DNA of 64,000 nt from positions 205,068 to 269,067 of the forward strand of contig JAYKKR010000042.1 of the NCBI GenBank assembly GCA_036971615.1. The letters run 5' to 3'. The DNA is from Amyloporia xantha (lineage: Eukaryota > Basidiomycota > Agaricomycetes > Polyporales > Adustoporiaceae). The notes under the pieces were generated by a model that had not been told where the DNA came from, did not search any database, and saw nothing but the letters and a program-made list of their open reading frames with translations. The translations under genes were made by a program, and so were the position numbers. Positions 11,036-21,269 of the stretch are shown here, piece by piece (the stretch's first letter is position 1; the number at the start of each line of letters is the position of its first letter).

Positions 11036-14000
11036 ATGAAACGGACTCGCTCCAAGCGCTCTCAGTTCCGAGTGCGCGAACACCGTGCTCAGGTAGATAT
11101 GGTCTTTGACAAGGCGGTCATTGATCCAGCTGGATATCTTCACGTCTCCACGCCTGAAGTTCGTCTTGCGGATGCCTCCCCTAAGAAGAAGGCTCGGCGC
11201 GAGACCTCCCCTCCCATAGCAGAGGCTACAGGTGAGCCGTCGAGTAGTACAACACCTCCAGAGTCACCAGAAGTTTCCGCCGAAGCGTCGGGCTCCTCAT
11301 CCGGAACCACAGGGGCCTCGAACAGGAGAGTAAAGGTGCACCTACATTTTGTGGCTATTCCACCGCAAGCTGACCACATTCGTATAGCATGGAGTGTCCG
11401 AAGTTTTGGAGAAATGGAAGCCCCTTTTCCCTTCAATCCTGGAGGACCTCCTGGAGGGTGAATATATCGAAGGTGTCCCTGGTTTATGCGCCTGTGGCAA
11501 GGCAGCATCAGCGCGATGCCGGGATTGCTTCGCCAGTGACCCGCAGTGTGCATCCTGCATAGTGCAAGCGCACCGCCATCAGCCCTTCCACTGGGTTGAT
11601 GTTTGGAACGGACACTACCTGGAGAAGTGGGACATGTCCGCGCTCGGCTTAGTGTATCATTTAGGACATCGTGGTCGACCTTGCCCTCATCTATCCCCCA
11701 CACTCGCCCCTTCCAACCTCGTGGTCACGCACGTTAACGGCGTCCATCAAACACGCATCCATTGGTGTCATTGTGCAGGCCGACGCAGCCGTCTGTCCCA
11801 GCTTCTGCGGGCAGGCTTGTTTCCAGCTACGATTGATCATCCCGAGAGTGCGTTTACTCTGCAGCTCCTCAAGGAGTGGGACATGCATTTTCTATCGTCA
11901 AAGAAGGGAGTTTATGATTACATGGAGGCGATCCGCCGGCTTACAAACAACGCCGCACCCTATAACGTGAAGGTCAGTAAGTCCATCGTGTCATGCGCGC
12001 GCGTCATGAATCAAGCTCAACGTTGTTTGTAGAATCGATACCGCGAATTCAACATTATATCTCGAATATGGCTCCATCTGACCATGGTCAAGCGCAGTGG
12101 AAATCACCACGGCATGGTATTACCCGGGCGTCCGTCTGGCACGTTAACGGTGCCATGTTTCACTTGTCCATGGCCAGACTTCAACATGCCTACAGGCTGG
12201 AAGGAGACCCCAGCTCATTTGGCGTAAGTGGTGTAACATTGACCCAGACTGCCCGTTGACAAACGCATGGCAGGTACATTCATGCGTGTGAATTGGGCGG
12301 TGACAGGAATCACGGTTTACAGAAGAAACGCAAACATGACGATCCGAACGATGTCAGCCTAGCACCAGGACGAGGCTACTTCGTGGACCCGCAGAAAATG
12401 AAGGAATACATGGAAGACATAGATGCGGAGCCTCCGGTCTGTTGCAGCAGTGTCAGATGGAGGCTCATACTGACCTTGGTGTAGCCGGTAACGTGCAGCG
12501 GTTTCAAAGTGGGCCGCGCTCAACGGCCGGGCAAATTTCGCAATTTGGAAGTTAGTGGCGTGGTCGCTGTGATATGTGTGAGGCACGGGTGCTTTCGGCC
12601 GGGAGCTATGGTTGACCTGCAGAAAGGCGAACGGTAAGGAAGCCTGATTCATATGTATTGGGTGAAGACTCACTGCGATGACAGCTATGGGCATATGGAC
12701 TTCGCTTTGGCAGGTGCCCTTGAGGGACTGGAGGAGGTGCTCCATTTCATTTTTACCTATGACGTCGCGTGCATATACGAGATCAACCTCGTCAACCGTT
12801 TCGGCAAACGATTCCCCCATCTACTCCCCCTCTTGGCCCGTATGCAGCTACTTCTGCCCAAGATGCACATGCTCGCGCACAAGGAAGTCTGTCAGATTGT
12901 TTACGCCCTATGCTACTCGTGGGGTGCAGGACTTACCCACGGTGAAAGTGTGGAGCATCCTTGGGCCGAGCATAATCAAGCAGGGTTGAGTACACGGGAG
13001 ATGAGTGCAGGCCATCGCCATGATGTCCTGAACGCCATTCACAATTATTGGAACTGGCACAAGGTGGAGACGAGGAGTACGTTGTCGACTCACCGATTAG
13101 CTGCCGTGCGCTCATGTCAGGAGCAGCTCAATTTCTGGTCAGAAAACTTCGTGAGGCGTTTAAGCTACAGGAACAGAAGACAACATTGTTTGCAGCTCTG
13201 AATAGCATCGCCGGCACGCCTCGCATCACGACGTGGTGTAAGTCGTACGACAAGCAGGCGGTCAACCCCCATGAGGCCGTCAAGGGAAAGAAGGGGAAGA
13301 GAGGGAAGAAGGTTGATAGTGTATACATGTTGGATGAGACCAAAGGTATGTGCTCCGTTCCTGCTGCGCTGTATACTCTAACAAGCATCCCAGTGCCCAG
13401 TGTGGGGAAGGTTTACAGGGAGCTCGCGAAGCTCGAGATCCAGCCGAATGAACGGCACGCTGATCGAGCCACAGGGAAAGCCCTGAGCGGGACTGCGCAT
13501 TTCCTCAAGACTGGCATGCAGATTGAGAAGCAACAGTAGGTTGCCCCTGTTGCTGGGTTGACATCAGCCTGACCAATACCGATATCACTAGGTATGATCT
13601 CTGCGCACGGCTTGTGAAATACGAGAAAGCCTGCAATGGGGATGCAGATCTTGAGGACACAGCGGCGAGCATCGAGGCTGCGCGCCAAGCTCTACGGCAT
13701 AATCTGGACAAATGGCGTCAGGAGCAGATAACTTATATGCCAAGGGTAGACCTGCCTGATGTGGACGTGGGGGACGCAGGCGATGACGACGAGGAGGAGG
13801 AGGAGGAGGAAGGCTATACTCATGGCAAACCGGAGGATGAGCCGTTGGCCCTCCCGTCAGACTTTACAGGCGACGAACGATGCGCGATGGATTTGGAGAC
13901 CCTCGCAGTCTTTGAGCAGCAGATATGAGTGGGCCGCGCGTACGACCTTTTGAACACTGTCAAGGAATCGCTGAATCATCAAGGTGCTTTTCTGGAAGAC

Positions 14001-14705
14001 AAGCAGAAACACGCCCGCGGCCAGAAAGACAACACTCGTGCGCAGAAGATGGTGCGTAATGCCGCCGAGCACACGACAGCTCTCGCATCATTCTACAACT
14101 TCAATAGGGAACTTCTGGTCCGACTGGGGCTCGACGATGCGCCGACGGTGTTACAAGCAATCGACCTCGCCAAGGATCTCGTTAGCAAGAACCTGCGGAA
14201 ACCCCATGCAATTGGTGATAGCAAGGAAGTGCGCTCATGGATATGGAGTGTAGTACCTCCAGGTTCCTCGCAGTCTGATACCGACGTGTGGAACATTGAA
14301 GGTGAGCATTCGAATACCTGGCAATAACGCCCCCGCGTGCTTACTAGGAAAGTAGTTGAGCGTGTCCAGTGGTTCAGGGCACGCGCTGACAAGCAATGCG
14401 TCGACGAGGAAGTCAACAAACTGCACGCGGAGTTTCGCCGGACAACACTAGCGTGGACGAATATGGCCGCTGCATGGGTGAAGACGGGGAGAAATACGGA
14501 GTTATCTCGAGGAGCGAGGGCGTACGCAATGAAGAAGGGCCACATGTATGAAGAAATGAGCCAAAAGTGTGCGAAAGCGTATGCTGAGGCTAGAAAGGAT
14601 CCGGATGGAGAGAAACTGGATTACAGTATCGTAAGTCACCTGGATTTGGCTATTGGGCAACACTGATTTGCTATGCAGGATATATCTCCTGCGTCGTCTA
14701 CATGA
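11036..14705 (+). pseudogene. KDZ (Kyakuja-Dileera-Zisupton) transposase with CxC2 domain, decayed
   Basis: Exons from ATG at 11036: 11036-11335, 11388-11972, 12033-12233, 12274-about 12436, 12485-12633, 12685-about 13070, then further exons to TGA at 14703-14705. The N-terminus is basic and Ser-rich. It is followed by a CxC2 cysteine cluster (GLCACGKAASARCRDCF, then CASC, then HRHQPFHWVDVWNG), known to accompany KDZ transposases. The core shows the expected acidic residues: D in GGDRN, D in TYDVAC, and E in HGESVEHPWAEHN before STREMSAGHRHD and NWNWHK. The C-terminal helical region (VERVQWFRARAD, MYEEMSQKCAKAY) is also typical. Damage: a one-base frameshift near 13140-13160 (..CQEQLNFWSEN shifts to KLREAFKLQEQ..) and an in-frame TGA at 13926-13928 where CGA is likely ancestral. 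I did not find its TIRs. Confidence 0.85.
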
Positions 14706-15809
14706 CGCAAGGTGAGCTGTCACAGATGATTGAAGCCAGCAGGTGTGCGAATGGATGGCAGACGCCGTCCAGACGCCTCTGAGACTGTGCGCGCAGAGAG
14801 GTTTATTCTCTTGCGCCTGGTCATCGATCTCAAGTTTTGCCGAAATGCACGCCCCCACATTTCCTCCCTCCCTCACTCAACCTTTCACTTTGGGCCCATG
14901 GTCTGCCGGAGATCCAGAGGGCGAAGCATGGGTACCGTATGCTGGTACCCGATATTCGCGTTTACAGAGTTGGAGACGGGCAGAACTGGACGTCGAGCGG
15001 GGAATACACTAGCACATGGATATCAACGCGCACGCGGGTCATGATCAGGAATGAGTGAGCGGAGCACTCGATGCTTGATAGAGTTCCGTCACTGCCATGC
15101 GGCCCATATGATAGTTCAGGTAGGTCCACGCCAGTCGTCTCATTTAAGGATCCCTTGTTGATCTCATTGTATGTCTTGTGTCTCACAGCGCTATATTCAC
15201 GTCAATGTGGCTTAGGTATGTTCATCCGATCTACCATTTAAGTATTTTTGCTGACCACAGTATGCAGGGATACATTTATGCTATATTTTACCATACATTA
15301 TCAGAACGAAACACTGGAATTGCACATGATTTTGACCTAGCTCAACGTAAGGCTCCAGGCATTCCGTCGTTAAGACGTGCATACAGATAGTGAGGTCGCC
15401 GAGGAACGCCGTCGGCGTCATCGTCGAGGATTATCGCGGCGGGATACATCTGGTCCAGGGGCGCGCTGACGTGCTGAATAGCCGGCGCGGACATTGCAGG
15501 TAAGAGCTCGTCCGTAGGCTGTGAGGACAGTTGTGCCGATGTAGGAGACACGGACTGCGTGTGTTCGTTCTCAAGAGCGTGCGGATCGACCATAGGCAGT
15601 TGTAGGCGTCGGTGCACGTGGTTCGATCATCGCCGATCATCCTCGATCGTCGTCGATCGCGCGCGACCTGCAGCATCGCGCATTCTAATTGCTCAGTTCA
15701 TCTTATTCGAAACATTTCTATCCTACATCCTCTTCTTTTCCAGTCAATCCACGTTCCAGGTAAGTAACATGTTCGAGATCTTCGTGTGCAACTCACAGAC
15801 CAGAGTAGC
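14706..15809. other. Spacer between KDZ relic and Cys-rich gene
   Basis: This may include the 3' flank of the KDZ element. A minus-strand frame at 15617-15342 (91 codons, MHRRLQLPMVDPHALENEH) is open but has no recognisable feature. I could not find the inverted terminal repeats of the transposon here. Confidence 0.4.
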
Positions 15810-16037
15810 ATGTGCCAAGCGGTTTACGCGCAGCACCTTTGTGGGGCGACGACGCAGCGCAAGCACAGACATTGTGCGCAGGCTCCGTGGAAGTCGTGCG
15901 GGAACACGCAGTACAGGACTGCGTGTGGGGCTCAGGAGGCGGCGGAGTTCGTCCGCACGAACAAGTACTGCGGCAGATGCAGGAAGGCGGGGCAAGCAAT
16001 CCCTGGGAGTTTGCTCGCGCCCACCTGCCGCCGTTGA
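15810..16037 (+). CDS. Small cysteine-rich protein (75 aa)
   Basis: ATG at 15810 opens a 75-residue frame with eight cysteines and a His pair (KHRHC), ending in KYCGRCRK and a short tail. No signal peptide is seen: the N-terminus is MCQAVYAQHLCG. A probable 5' UTR intron (GTAAGTAAC at 15761 to CTCACAG at 15799) lies just upstream, which favours a real transcript. The spacing of Cys and His resembles a family of short fungal proteins that often start MC.. and end with a CxxC pair, possibly zinc-binding, but this comparison is from memory. It sits in a repeat-rich region, so expression is uncertain. Confidence 0.5.
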   Translation: MCQAVYAQHLCGATTQRKHRHCAQAPWKSCGNTQYRTACGAQEAAEFVRTNKYCGRCRKAGQAIPGSLLAPTCRR

Positions 16038-16083
16038 TGGTGAGTTATCTTTGTGATTGTGAATTTGGGCGCCATTCTGATGC

Positions 16084-16107
16084 ATTATTCTAGGATACTA
16101 GAATAAT
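16084..16107. repeat. Perfect 10-bp inverted repeat with 4-nt loop
   Basis: ATTATTCTAG, GATA, CTAGAATAAT. It lies about 50 bp after the Cys-rich frame and could form a hairpin in the transcript or be an element end. Confidence 0.7.
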
Positions 16108-16294
16108 CAGGGTTTAATGGAACGATCTATATAGGATTACGAAAACTTTAGCTATCACCAGTGATGTAGCGGCCCGCGAGTCCATGCTGGTGAAGGGCAT
16201 AGAGATATCCTCAATGCGCAATTAAAAGGTGGCTTAGGGTGATGTTATAATGCTTGGCCGAGACTAATACCATTAAGTTTACATATGTACAGGA

Positions 16295-17040
16295 ACCGGA
16301 AGGTCTCGCGCTCGCGGGAAGACGATCGCGCGTCGTCCGCACACTGTAGGAGGCGTACATTAGGTAAGTTCCTGTCTTCTATACCTGCCCGACGACGAGT
16401 GCGAGCGCTGATGCGCCCTCTAGGGAAGGTCTCGCGCTCGCGGGAGACGATCACGCGTCGTCAGCGCGCTGCAGGAGGTGTGCCTTAGGTAAGTTCCTGC
16501 CTTCCATACCTTCCCGATGATGAGCGCGAGCGCGGATGCGCCCCTAGAGAAGGTCCCGCGCTCGCGGGGAGACGATTGCACGTCGTCCACGCGCTGTAGG
16601 AGGTGTACATCAGGTAAGTTCCTGCCTTCTGTACCTGCCCGACGACGAGCGCGAGCACTGATGCGCCCTCTAGGTAGGGTTTCGCAGTCACACGGAGACG
16701 CTCGGGTGCCGTCCGCGCACTGGAGGGCAGGAAGCGAAAGGTTTCCCAATCGCACGGAAACGATTGGGTGCCGGCCGTGCACTGGACGGAGCATACCTCA
16801 GGTATGTTCCATATCTTCTGTACCTTCCCGACGATGAGCGCAGGCGCTGATACGCCCTCTAGGTATGGTTTCGCAATCGCGCGGAGATGTTCGGGCGCCG
16901 TGCGCACGCTGCAGGGAGGGCACTGCAGATGTAAGAGGCAATCGGGCGCCGTGCGCGAGCTGAATGGAGTGTACCTCAGGTATGTTCGCTATGATCTGTA
17001 CCTTTGCGACGACGAGCAGGTCCGCTGATGTGCCCTCGCG
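16295..17040. repeat. Minisatellite, about 125-bp units bearing splice-site-like signals
   Basis: About five units begin near 16299, 16427, 16550, 16674 and 16860. Each has a 60-65 bp GC-rich part (GGTCTCGCGCTCGCGGGAGA..) ending in AG, then GTAAGTTCC (or GTATGTTCC), then a pyrimidine-rich stretch and CCCGACGA(C/T)GAGCG, and finally a CCCTCTAG-like acceptor. The first three units are the most alike. The fourth and fifth contain an extra partial copy of the GC-rich part. Long minus-strand open frames here are by-products of the GC-rich repeat. Confidence 0.8.
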
Positions 17041-17074
17041 GATCGTTCATCGCAGTTCGTGGAGTTATCCCGCT

Positions 17075-17595
17075 GTGGAAGGTAGATAATCTGTTAAGGG
17101 TAGGATTAACCATATTGAACTTGGATGTGGATTATCTCTGGTATAGCCCTATTAGATGTGGGATTAGCCTAGTAAAGTTGGATGTGGATAATCTCTATTA
17201 GGATGTAGGATTAGCATAGTCAACTTGGAGGTGGATAATCTCTAGTTCATTGTGGTTGGGATTTGGATTAGCTCAATAAATTCTAAAGTGGATTATCCTA
17301 GGGAGATTATCTCAAGTTCAGACTCTGTGTTCTTGGTGAGATGATCATATTATGGAGTCCATGGAGCTAGATTATCTCATGGATAATCTTGGATATTGGA
17401 GGGAGACAGACTGAGCACAATTGGGATAATCCTTGGATAATCCAACATGAGAAGATAATCTCTGGATTGAGATTAGAACTCTAGGTGACTATAGACAGGA
17501 TTATCCTAGGATTAAGGAGTGTAGAGCACTCAGGTATGGGGTAGATTAGACAAAAAAGTGTACAAAGTATAGAGAAGATTATCCACTATAACTGA
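17075..17595. repeat. GGATAATC/GATTATCC-rich array
   Basis: The words GATTATC and GATAATC occur roughly every 20-50 bp on both strands, with a recurring context (A/G)ACTTGGATGTGGATTATCTC near 17118 and 17170. The array ends abruptly near 17595, about 27 bp from the Gag stop codon. It may be the subterminal region of a DNA element that truncated the retrotransposon. Confidence 0.65.
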
Positions 17596-17621
17596 CATCA
17601 CTGCGGGAGGAGCACCAAGCC

Positions 17622-18644
17622 TTACAGCGCGCGGCTTATGTCGAGGATCTGTTGTACTGTGAGGACTCGTTTTTCTGCGCTAACCCAGTCATCGAAGGGT
17701 TTGAGCTCGATCTTGCAGTAGATGTGCGAGGGGATACCGCTGAGGTACTTGTCACGGAGTTCCAGCTTTCGGTAGCCGGAACAGTCCGCCAGACCCTTGA
17801 ATTGAGCGGAGAATTGCGCGGCAGTTCTCGAATTGCGCAAGTTACGAGCGCAGACTTTGGTTAGCTCGACTTGTGTGGCAGCTTCGTCGTCGATGTTACC
17901 AAAGCGAGCGGTGAAGGCATCGACGAAGGCTTTGCGAGTGGCGAAGGGAGTTTGTCCAGCCACGTAGTCGGCAAGGAACGGAGTGCCCCATTCACGAGCT
18001 TTTCCGTTGAGAAGGCTGATCGCAACCTGGACCTGGAGCTTGACGGTAGTTAGGTCCGTACTGTAGTCGAGATATTCTGAGAGTTGGGCGAGATATCGTT
18101 TACACTCTACAACGCTCTCGCTGTCGTAGCGCTGGGGAAGGAGAAGCTTCGCAATTCCTTTATCAACAGCCATTATCGGCACGACAGAGGTCGAAGGACA
18201 CTGTGGGGGCGGAGGCGGTGGTGGTTGCTGCGGAGTGGTCGTATTACGCGGGGTAGGACGGGTGGATTGGCGACTGCGCAGCGCCGACGACGGGGCGGAG
18301 GTGACGGGCTGAGATACGACAGGGACTGTCAGCTGGGGTGTCGGTCGCGTAGGCTCGGACTGCGCGACTCCTCCTTGGGTTCCCGCAGGTGGATTCGCTC
18401 GCGAGACAGGGGGAGTAGGGAGATGGGGGACTCCTCCTTCTTGACTTTGGCTGCGGCTAACGCTGCCGCCAGGTCGAGGAATAGATGAGCCAGGGGTGGC
18501 AGGTCGGGAGGGGACGGGAGTGACGTGACGTGAGAGTGAAGCGTGCTCGCTCCTGGGTCCTCTGGGGTGTTGGACGCGCCGGATAGGAACAAACTGATTA
18601 TTTGAGGAAGGCTCGGTGATGGAGTGTGGGGTTGATTTGGACAC
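17622..18644 (-). CDS. gag: Ty3/gypsy-type retrotransposon Gag, no pol
   Basis: A 340-codon intact frame. Residues 1-165 are Pro/Ser/Arg-rich with a polyproline run. From about 170 it has the retrotransposon Gag core: LPQRYDSESVVECKRYLAQL, then VAISLLNGKAREWGTPFL, then TRKAFVDAFTARFGNIDDEA. Such Gag polypeptides form the particle that packages the element's RNA. The frame stops at ..DISRAL without a CCHC zinc knuckle, and no protease, reverse transcriptase, RNase H or integrase follows. The downstream sequence passes straight into the GGATAATC array. The element is therefore truncated, even though gag itself is undamaged. Upstream (18.65-19.45 kb) may hold the leader and a 5' LTR. Confidence 0.8.
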   Translation of the reverse strand: MSKSTPHSITEPSSNNQFVPIRRVQHPRGPRSEHASLSRHVTPVPSRPATPGSSIPRPGGSVSRSQSQEGGVPHLPTPPVSRANPPAGTQGGVAQSEPTRPTPQLTVPVVSQPVTSAPSSALRSRQSTRPTPRNTTTPQQPPPPPPPQCPSTSVVPIMAVDKGIAKLLLPQRYDSESVVECKRYLAQLSEYLDYSTDLTTVKLQVQVAISLLNGKAREWGTPFLADYVAGQTPFATRKAFVDAFTARFGNIDDEAATQVELTKVCARNLRNSRTAAQFSAQFKGLADCSGYRKLELRDKYLSGIPSHIYCKIELKPFDDWVSAEKRVLTVQQILDISRAL

Positions 18645-19445
18645 GGTTGTCGGGGGCAGTCGTACCAGTTATTTCTCTCGAAGTAACAGTCGGTTTGGTC
18701 CCTGGTGTTGAAGGAGTGAACGAGTCCGTGACAGCGGAGTTCTTCTGCCACGATGGATGGAGGAAGGGGAGGTGCGCGTACGTAAAGAAGACCGTTTGAC
18801 TACGTATCTACGGCGCCTGAGAGAACCCCGAGTGGTTCGCAATTCACGTGGGACCCAGTACAGCCTTTGATTATTTCGCTGCAGGAATCTAGACCACGTG
18901 TTGGTCAACCTAACAAGAGACGCCCACTGAAGTGCAGTCTCTGAAAGCTCGTTCCACTACGAGGTGGCGATGTGTCTACGTGCGGGGGATGGCGTCACGA
19001 GCACCGAGTTCCCGACTTTGTATCCTAACGGTAATCGAAGTATAGTAAAGGTGCGCACCACCCAACCTATGGAAAGGGATTTTGAAAATGTGAACGCCGG
19101 CGGCGATGGGGAGTTTCGACCTAGTGTCGCAACTTAGAGTCAAGCGACGGGGAAGAACAAACCTATAAGGCCGAGGGCGTTTGACTGAGTCTTACCGAAG
19201 CAATGACGAGCTAGGCTCGAGTCTAAGGCTAGGGACAAGTTAAATAAAGGTAAGTACCGGTAAGTATGTACAGGTAAGCTTGGCTTACCTAGGGACAAGA
19301 GGTCGAAACTGAGGTCCCCAGGCAGAGGCGTGCTACTTATATACTACGGCCGTTCAGGGCAGGCTATCTACATGGTCTGTGCGCAAGTGGTCTGTGCGCA
19401 GCCTGAGTAAGCAGGCTATGAGTCATGTATGATGTTGTGAGCGGA
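18645..19445 (-). other. Leader and possible 5' LTR of the gypsy relic
   Basis: On the minus strand, a TATATAA at 19343-19337 is followed by several TTACC/GGTAAG words, including the palindrome AGGTAAGC..GCTTACCT near 19270-19290, and then about 620 bp of non-coding sequence to the gag ATG. This fits U3 promoter, R/U5 and leader, but I could not match a second LTR or a primer-binding site. The LTR identity is inference. Confidence 0.35.
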
Positions 19446-19492
19446 GCACGGGCGGGGCCCGGGGTCGGCCGGCACTGAGCTTAGGTAAGTGT

Positions 19493-20560
19493 TCAGAAAG
19501 GGAAGGCGGGACAGAGTCCGTGGGCAAGGGCATGTGACCTGTAATGGTCGACACGTCTAAGTCTATGAACAGGGAGCTCACTGTGTTCGTGTATAGTAGA
19601 ATGGCCGTTTGAATAAGAGGGGAAAATAATGATGAGTAAAAGGAGAAAATCGTCCGTATATAGAAAGGAAGAAACACTCGATGTCAACTCGTGACAGGTT
19701 CCTATACCCTCCCGGGCACGCTGCCGCCCGGCGAGTTTGTCCTGCGGAAGCAAGATGTTGTTCGAGTTCTCTTGAAGAACTGAATGTCGAGGATGAGAGC
19801 TGTACGGCGTGTCTTGATGCATCGCAGAGGGCTGCAGCGTGCCGTCGTTGGACGGGACACACTGTGGTGGCAGCAGCTGGGAGTCTTCTTGTATGGGCCG
19901 TACTGGCACGCTCGGGGGTACCGGGCGCATCTGTTCGGGTTCCACGGCTGTGGGTGTTGCGGTGTTGGTGGAGTGGGCCGGTGTCGAGGTGGAAGTGGAG
20001 GTGGTGGTGGTGGTAGTGGAAGAAGGCACTTGTAAGTGCTTGCCGCGCCGCGCATCGGGAATGACTGTGCGGGGCATCGGGCGCAAACCTCGGGCAGCCT
20101 CAGAGGTCCCCGTTGCGGGCCTGCTGAGCTGCGCAGATTCGCACATGGGAGAGGACCGCTGTTCAGCATGTCGCTTCTTGTCGTGGTCGATCTGCGCCAT
20201 GACACAGTACCAGATGGTACTGACTGCCATGAGCGCGGGGTCTTCGCGCTTGAAACCATACCATTTCGCTCAGTCGTTAAACCAATCAACTTGTCTCTCG
20301 AAACCCTTGAGAGGCATCTCGATTAAATCTGAGATTGCCCTCTCAAATGACAGAGACCTTCTCTCCCAGTGAACCCAGGAGGAAAGGTCTTGGGCTTTCC
20401 AAGCATTGCATGAAGAACTGTGAGCTTCTTCATGTAATGGATGCAACACCTCAAGGCATTTAGCCAAGAGGACAATTCCAGCTGGCCACTTAGTGAAGTA
20501 GGCAATTGTAAATGTATGCATGCGCTGTAAACTCTCCCAGGTTGTAGAAACCTGACAAAG
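19493..20560 (-). pseudogene. Element-associated hypothetical gene with in-frame stop
   Basis: After a probable acceptor near 20557 the minus strand reads TTWESLQRMHTFTIAYFTKW.., continues to ..FERQVDWFND, meets TGA at 20272-20270, and goes on in the same frame with AKWYGFKREDPALMAV and IWYCVMAQIDHDKKRHAEQR. Both sides look coding, with even use of charged and aromatic residues, so one nonsense mutation probably broke one gene. Further on the sequence becomes Ser/Thr/Pro-rich (TTTTTTSTSTST) and then loses protein character near 19.65 kb. I do not know the family. Its position between a gypsy relic and a TIR-element end suggests a mobile-element origin. Confidence 0.45.
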
Positions 20561-20831
20561 TCAGAGGAGCGCAAAAATGTGTAACAAATATACTTCTCTC
20601 ACTCACACCTGATATGTGCTGCACCCAATCTCTATTCCAGAGAGTGTCTACAGTATGCATACATAGGTGTTGATATGAAAGAAGTGTTAGTCTTAGAAAG
20701 GAAATAGGATAGTGGCATATGTGCTGGCACACAAACATATGTAAATATAGATGATAAGGGCATATAAGCCTAGGATAAGGGATTATAATAATATAATGGA
20801 ATATAAATGAATAGATATTTAACGGCACGTT

Positions 20832-20968
20832 ACACTCTGGGATGCTCTCAGAGATTGTTTGTCTGAGGGAAGCCCAGGCTACTCTGAACACTCTGAGTGC
20901 TCTGAGTACCCCAGGATGCTCTAGGACATTCCTAGAGTGACCTAGCACCAAATGGGTTCTTCCTGATG
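20832..20968 (-). mobile_element. Diverged left end of the TIR element (remnant)
   Basis: Read on the minus strand from 20968, CATCAGGAAGAACCCATTTG and the following CTAGG and CACTCAGAG words match the left end of the 2 kb element with more differences than between the two full copies. The outer flank is again CT on the plus strand. Past about 20832 the match is lost in AT-rich DNA, and no right end is found nearby. Confidence 0.65.
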
Positions 20969-21269
20969 CTAGTTACTAGTATAACACAGCTGAAATAAGT
21001 GAGCAGTTGGGAGAGCTCATAAAAACTTTCTGAGTATTTCATTAGTAATCTTAGATAGATCACTAGTAAGAATTTGATGAGTAGAATTAGAGAAATATGA
21101 GATAGATTGATATTCAAGATGAATCTGATGAGTGCAACTAGAGATATATAAGAAGGTTCCCGATGAATTATGGAATAACTTAATGTCTTCCATAAAATAA
21201 CACAATTACTTGTATGATTTGAATCTGTGTCTGAAAAGTTGTATATCAGTGAAGATATGCTTGATGGCA

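Noticed and set aside
16420..16907. Long minus-strand Arg-rich frames across the minisatellite
   Set aside because: They result from a GC-rich repeat with few stop codons and change frame from unit to unit.
16295..17040. CRISPR-like array
   Set aside because: Units are about 125 bp with no alternation of short identical repeats and unique spacers, and the organism is eukaryotic.
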